A stretch of 5,801 nucleotides of DNA. Source: Neisseria lactamica. GTDB taxonomy: Bacteria; Pseudomonadota; Gammaproteobacteria; Burkholderiales; Neisseriaceae. Of this stretch, positions 5,749 through 5,801 are shown one piece after another. The DNA lies in NCBI GenBank assembly GCA_001067655.1, contig JUNU01000241.1, positions 1 through 5,801 on the forward strand, given 5' to 3'. The number at the start of each line of letters is the position of its first letter. Position 1 is the first letter of the stretch. Position numbers and translations under genes: made by a program. The notes under the pieces were generated by a model. It was not told the origin of the DNA, made no database searches, and saw only the letters and a list, made by a program, of their open reading frames with translations.

Positions 5749-5801
5749 TATAGTGGATTAAATTCAAATCAGGACAAGGCGACGAAGCCGCAGACAGTAC
5801 A
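5749..5801 (+). mobile_element. Correia repeat (CREE) end, truncated by window edge
   Basis: The sequence begins TATAGTGGATTAAATTCAA at 5749 and continues through the CREE core segment around AGGACAAGGCGACGAAGCC to the window edge. It is the same terminal type as at 1-51, in inverted orientation, differing by one base (C at 5765). The outer tip faces into the window and the remainder lies beyond 5801. On the minus strand, TTGTCC (5777-5772) and TATAAA (5752-5747) form a possible outward promoter, formed partly by flanking bases, with a 19-base spacer. Confidence 0.9.

Noticed and set aside
1..5801. The whole window as a composite transposon bounded by CREEs
   Set aside because: CREEs carry no transposase, each flank looks like the edge of its own short element extending outward, and no target duplication around the block can be seen.

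Overview
The window comes from a commensal Neisseria, most likely of the N. mucosa / N. sicca group. Two signals show this. The 12-mer AGGTCGTCTGAA, the AG-mucDUS dialect of the Neisseriaceae DNA uptake sequence, occurs three times exactly and four more times with one mismatch. Both window edges are also the terminal inverted repeat of a Correia repeat-enclosed element (CREE), a Neisseria miniature transposable element.

Layout, left to right. Positions 1-51 are the end of one CREE. Positions 85-122 hold a terminator built from a pair of inverted uptake sequences, serving the large minus-strand gene. That gene (185-4495, minus) fills three quarters of the window. It encodes a 1436-residue protein fusing a complete GH77 4-alpha-glucanotransferase (MalQ) to a complete GH13 1,4-alpha-glucan branching enzyme (GlgB). 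Positions 4496-5010 are a strikingly AT-rich, apparently non-coding divergent intergenic region. Two small plus-strand genes follow, 5011-5256 and 5315-5644, each encoding a short predicted lipoprotein. They share a likely promoter upstream and a strong terminator (5661-5693). The second CREE end runs from 5749 to the right edge, inverted relative to the first.

The fusion enzyme joins two consecutive steps of alpha-glucan metabolism. MalQ lengthens linear malto-oligosaccharide chains by disproportionation and GlgB turns such chains into branched glycogen-like polymer. One polypeptide could therefore make branched glucan from malto-oligosaccharides. The two lipoproteins have no recognised family and no evident link to sugar metabolism.

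I found no CRISPR array, toxin system, phage gene, insertion-sequence transposase, tRNA or rRNA. The most notable item is the MalQ-GlgB fusion. The inverted CREE pair and the decayed-looking AT-rich spacer come next.
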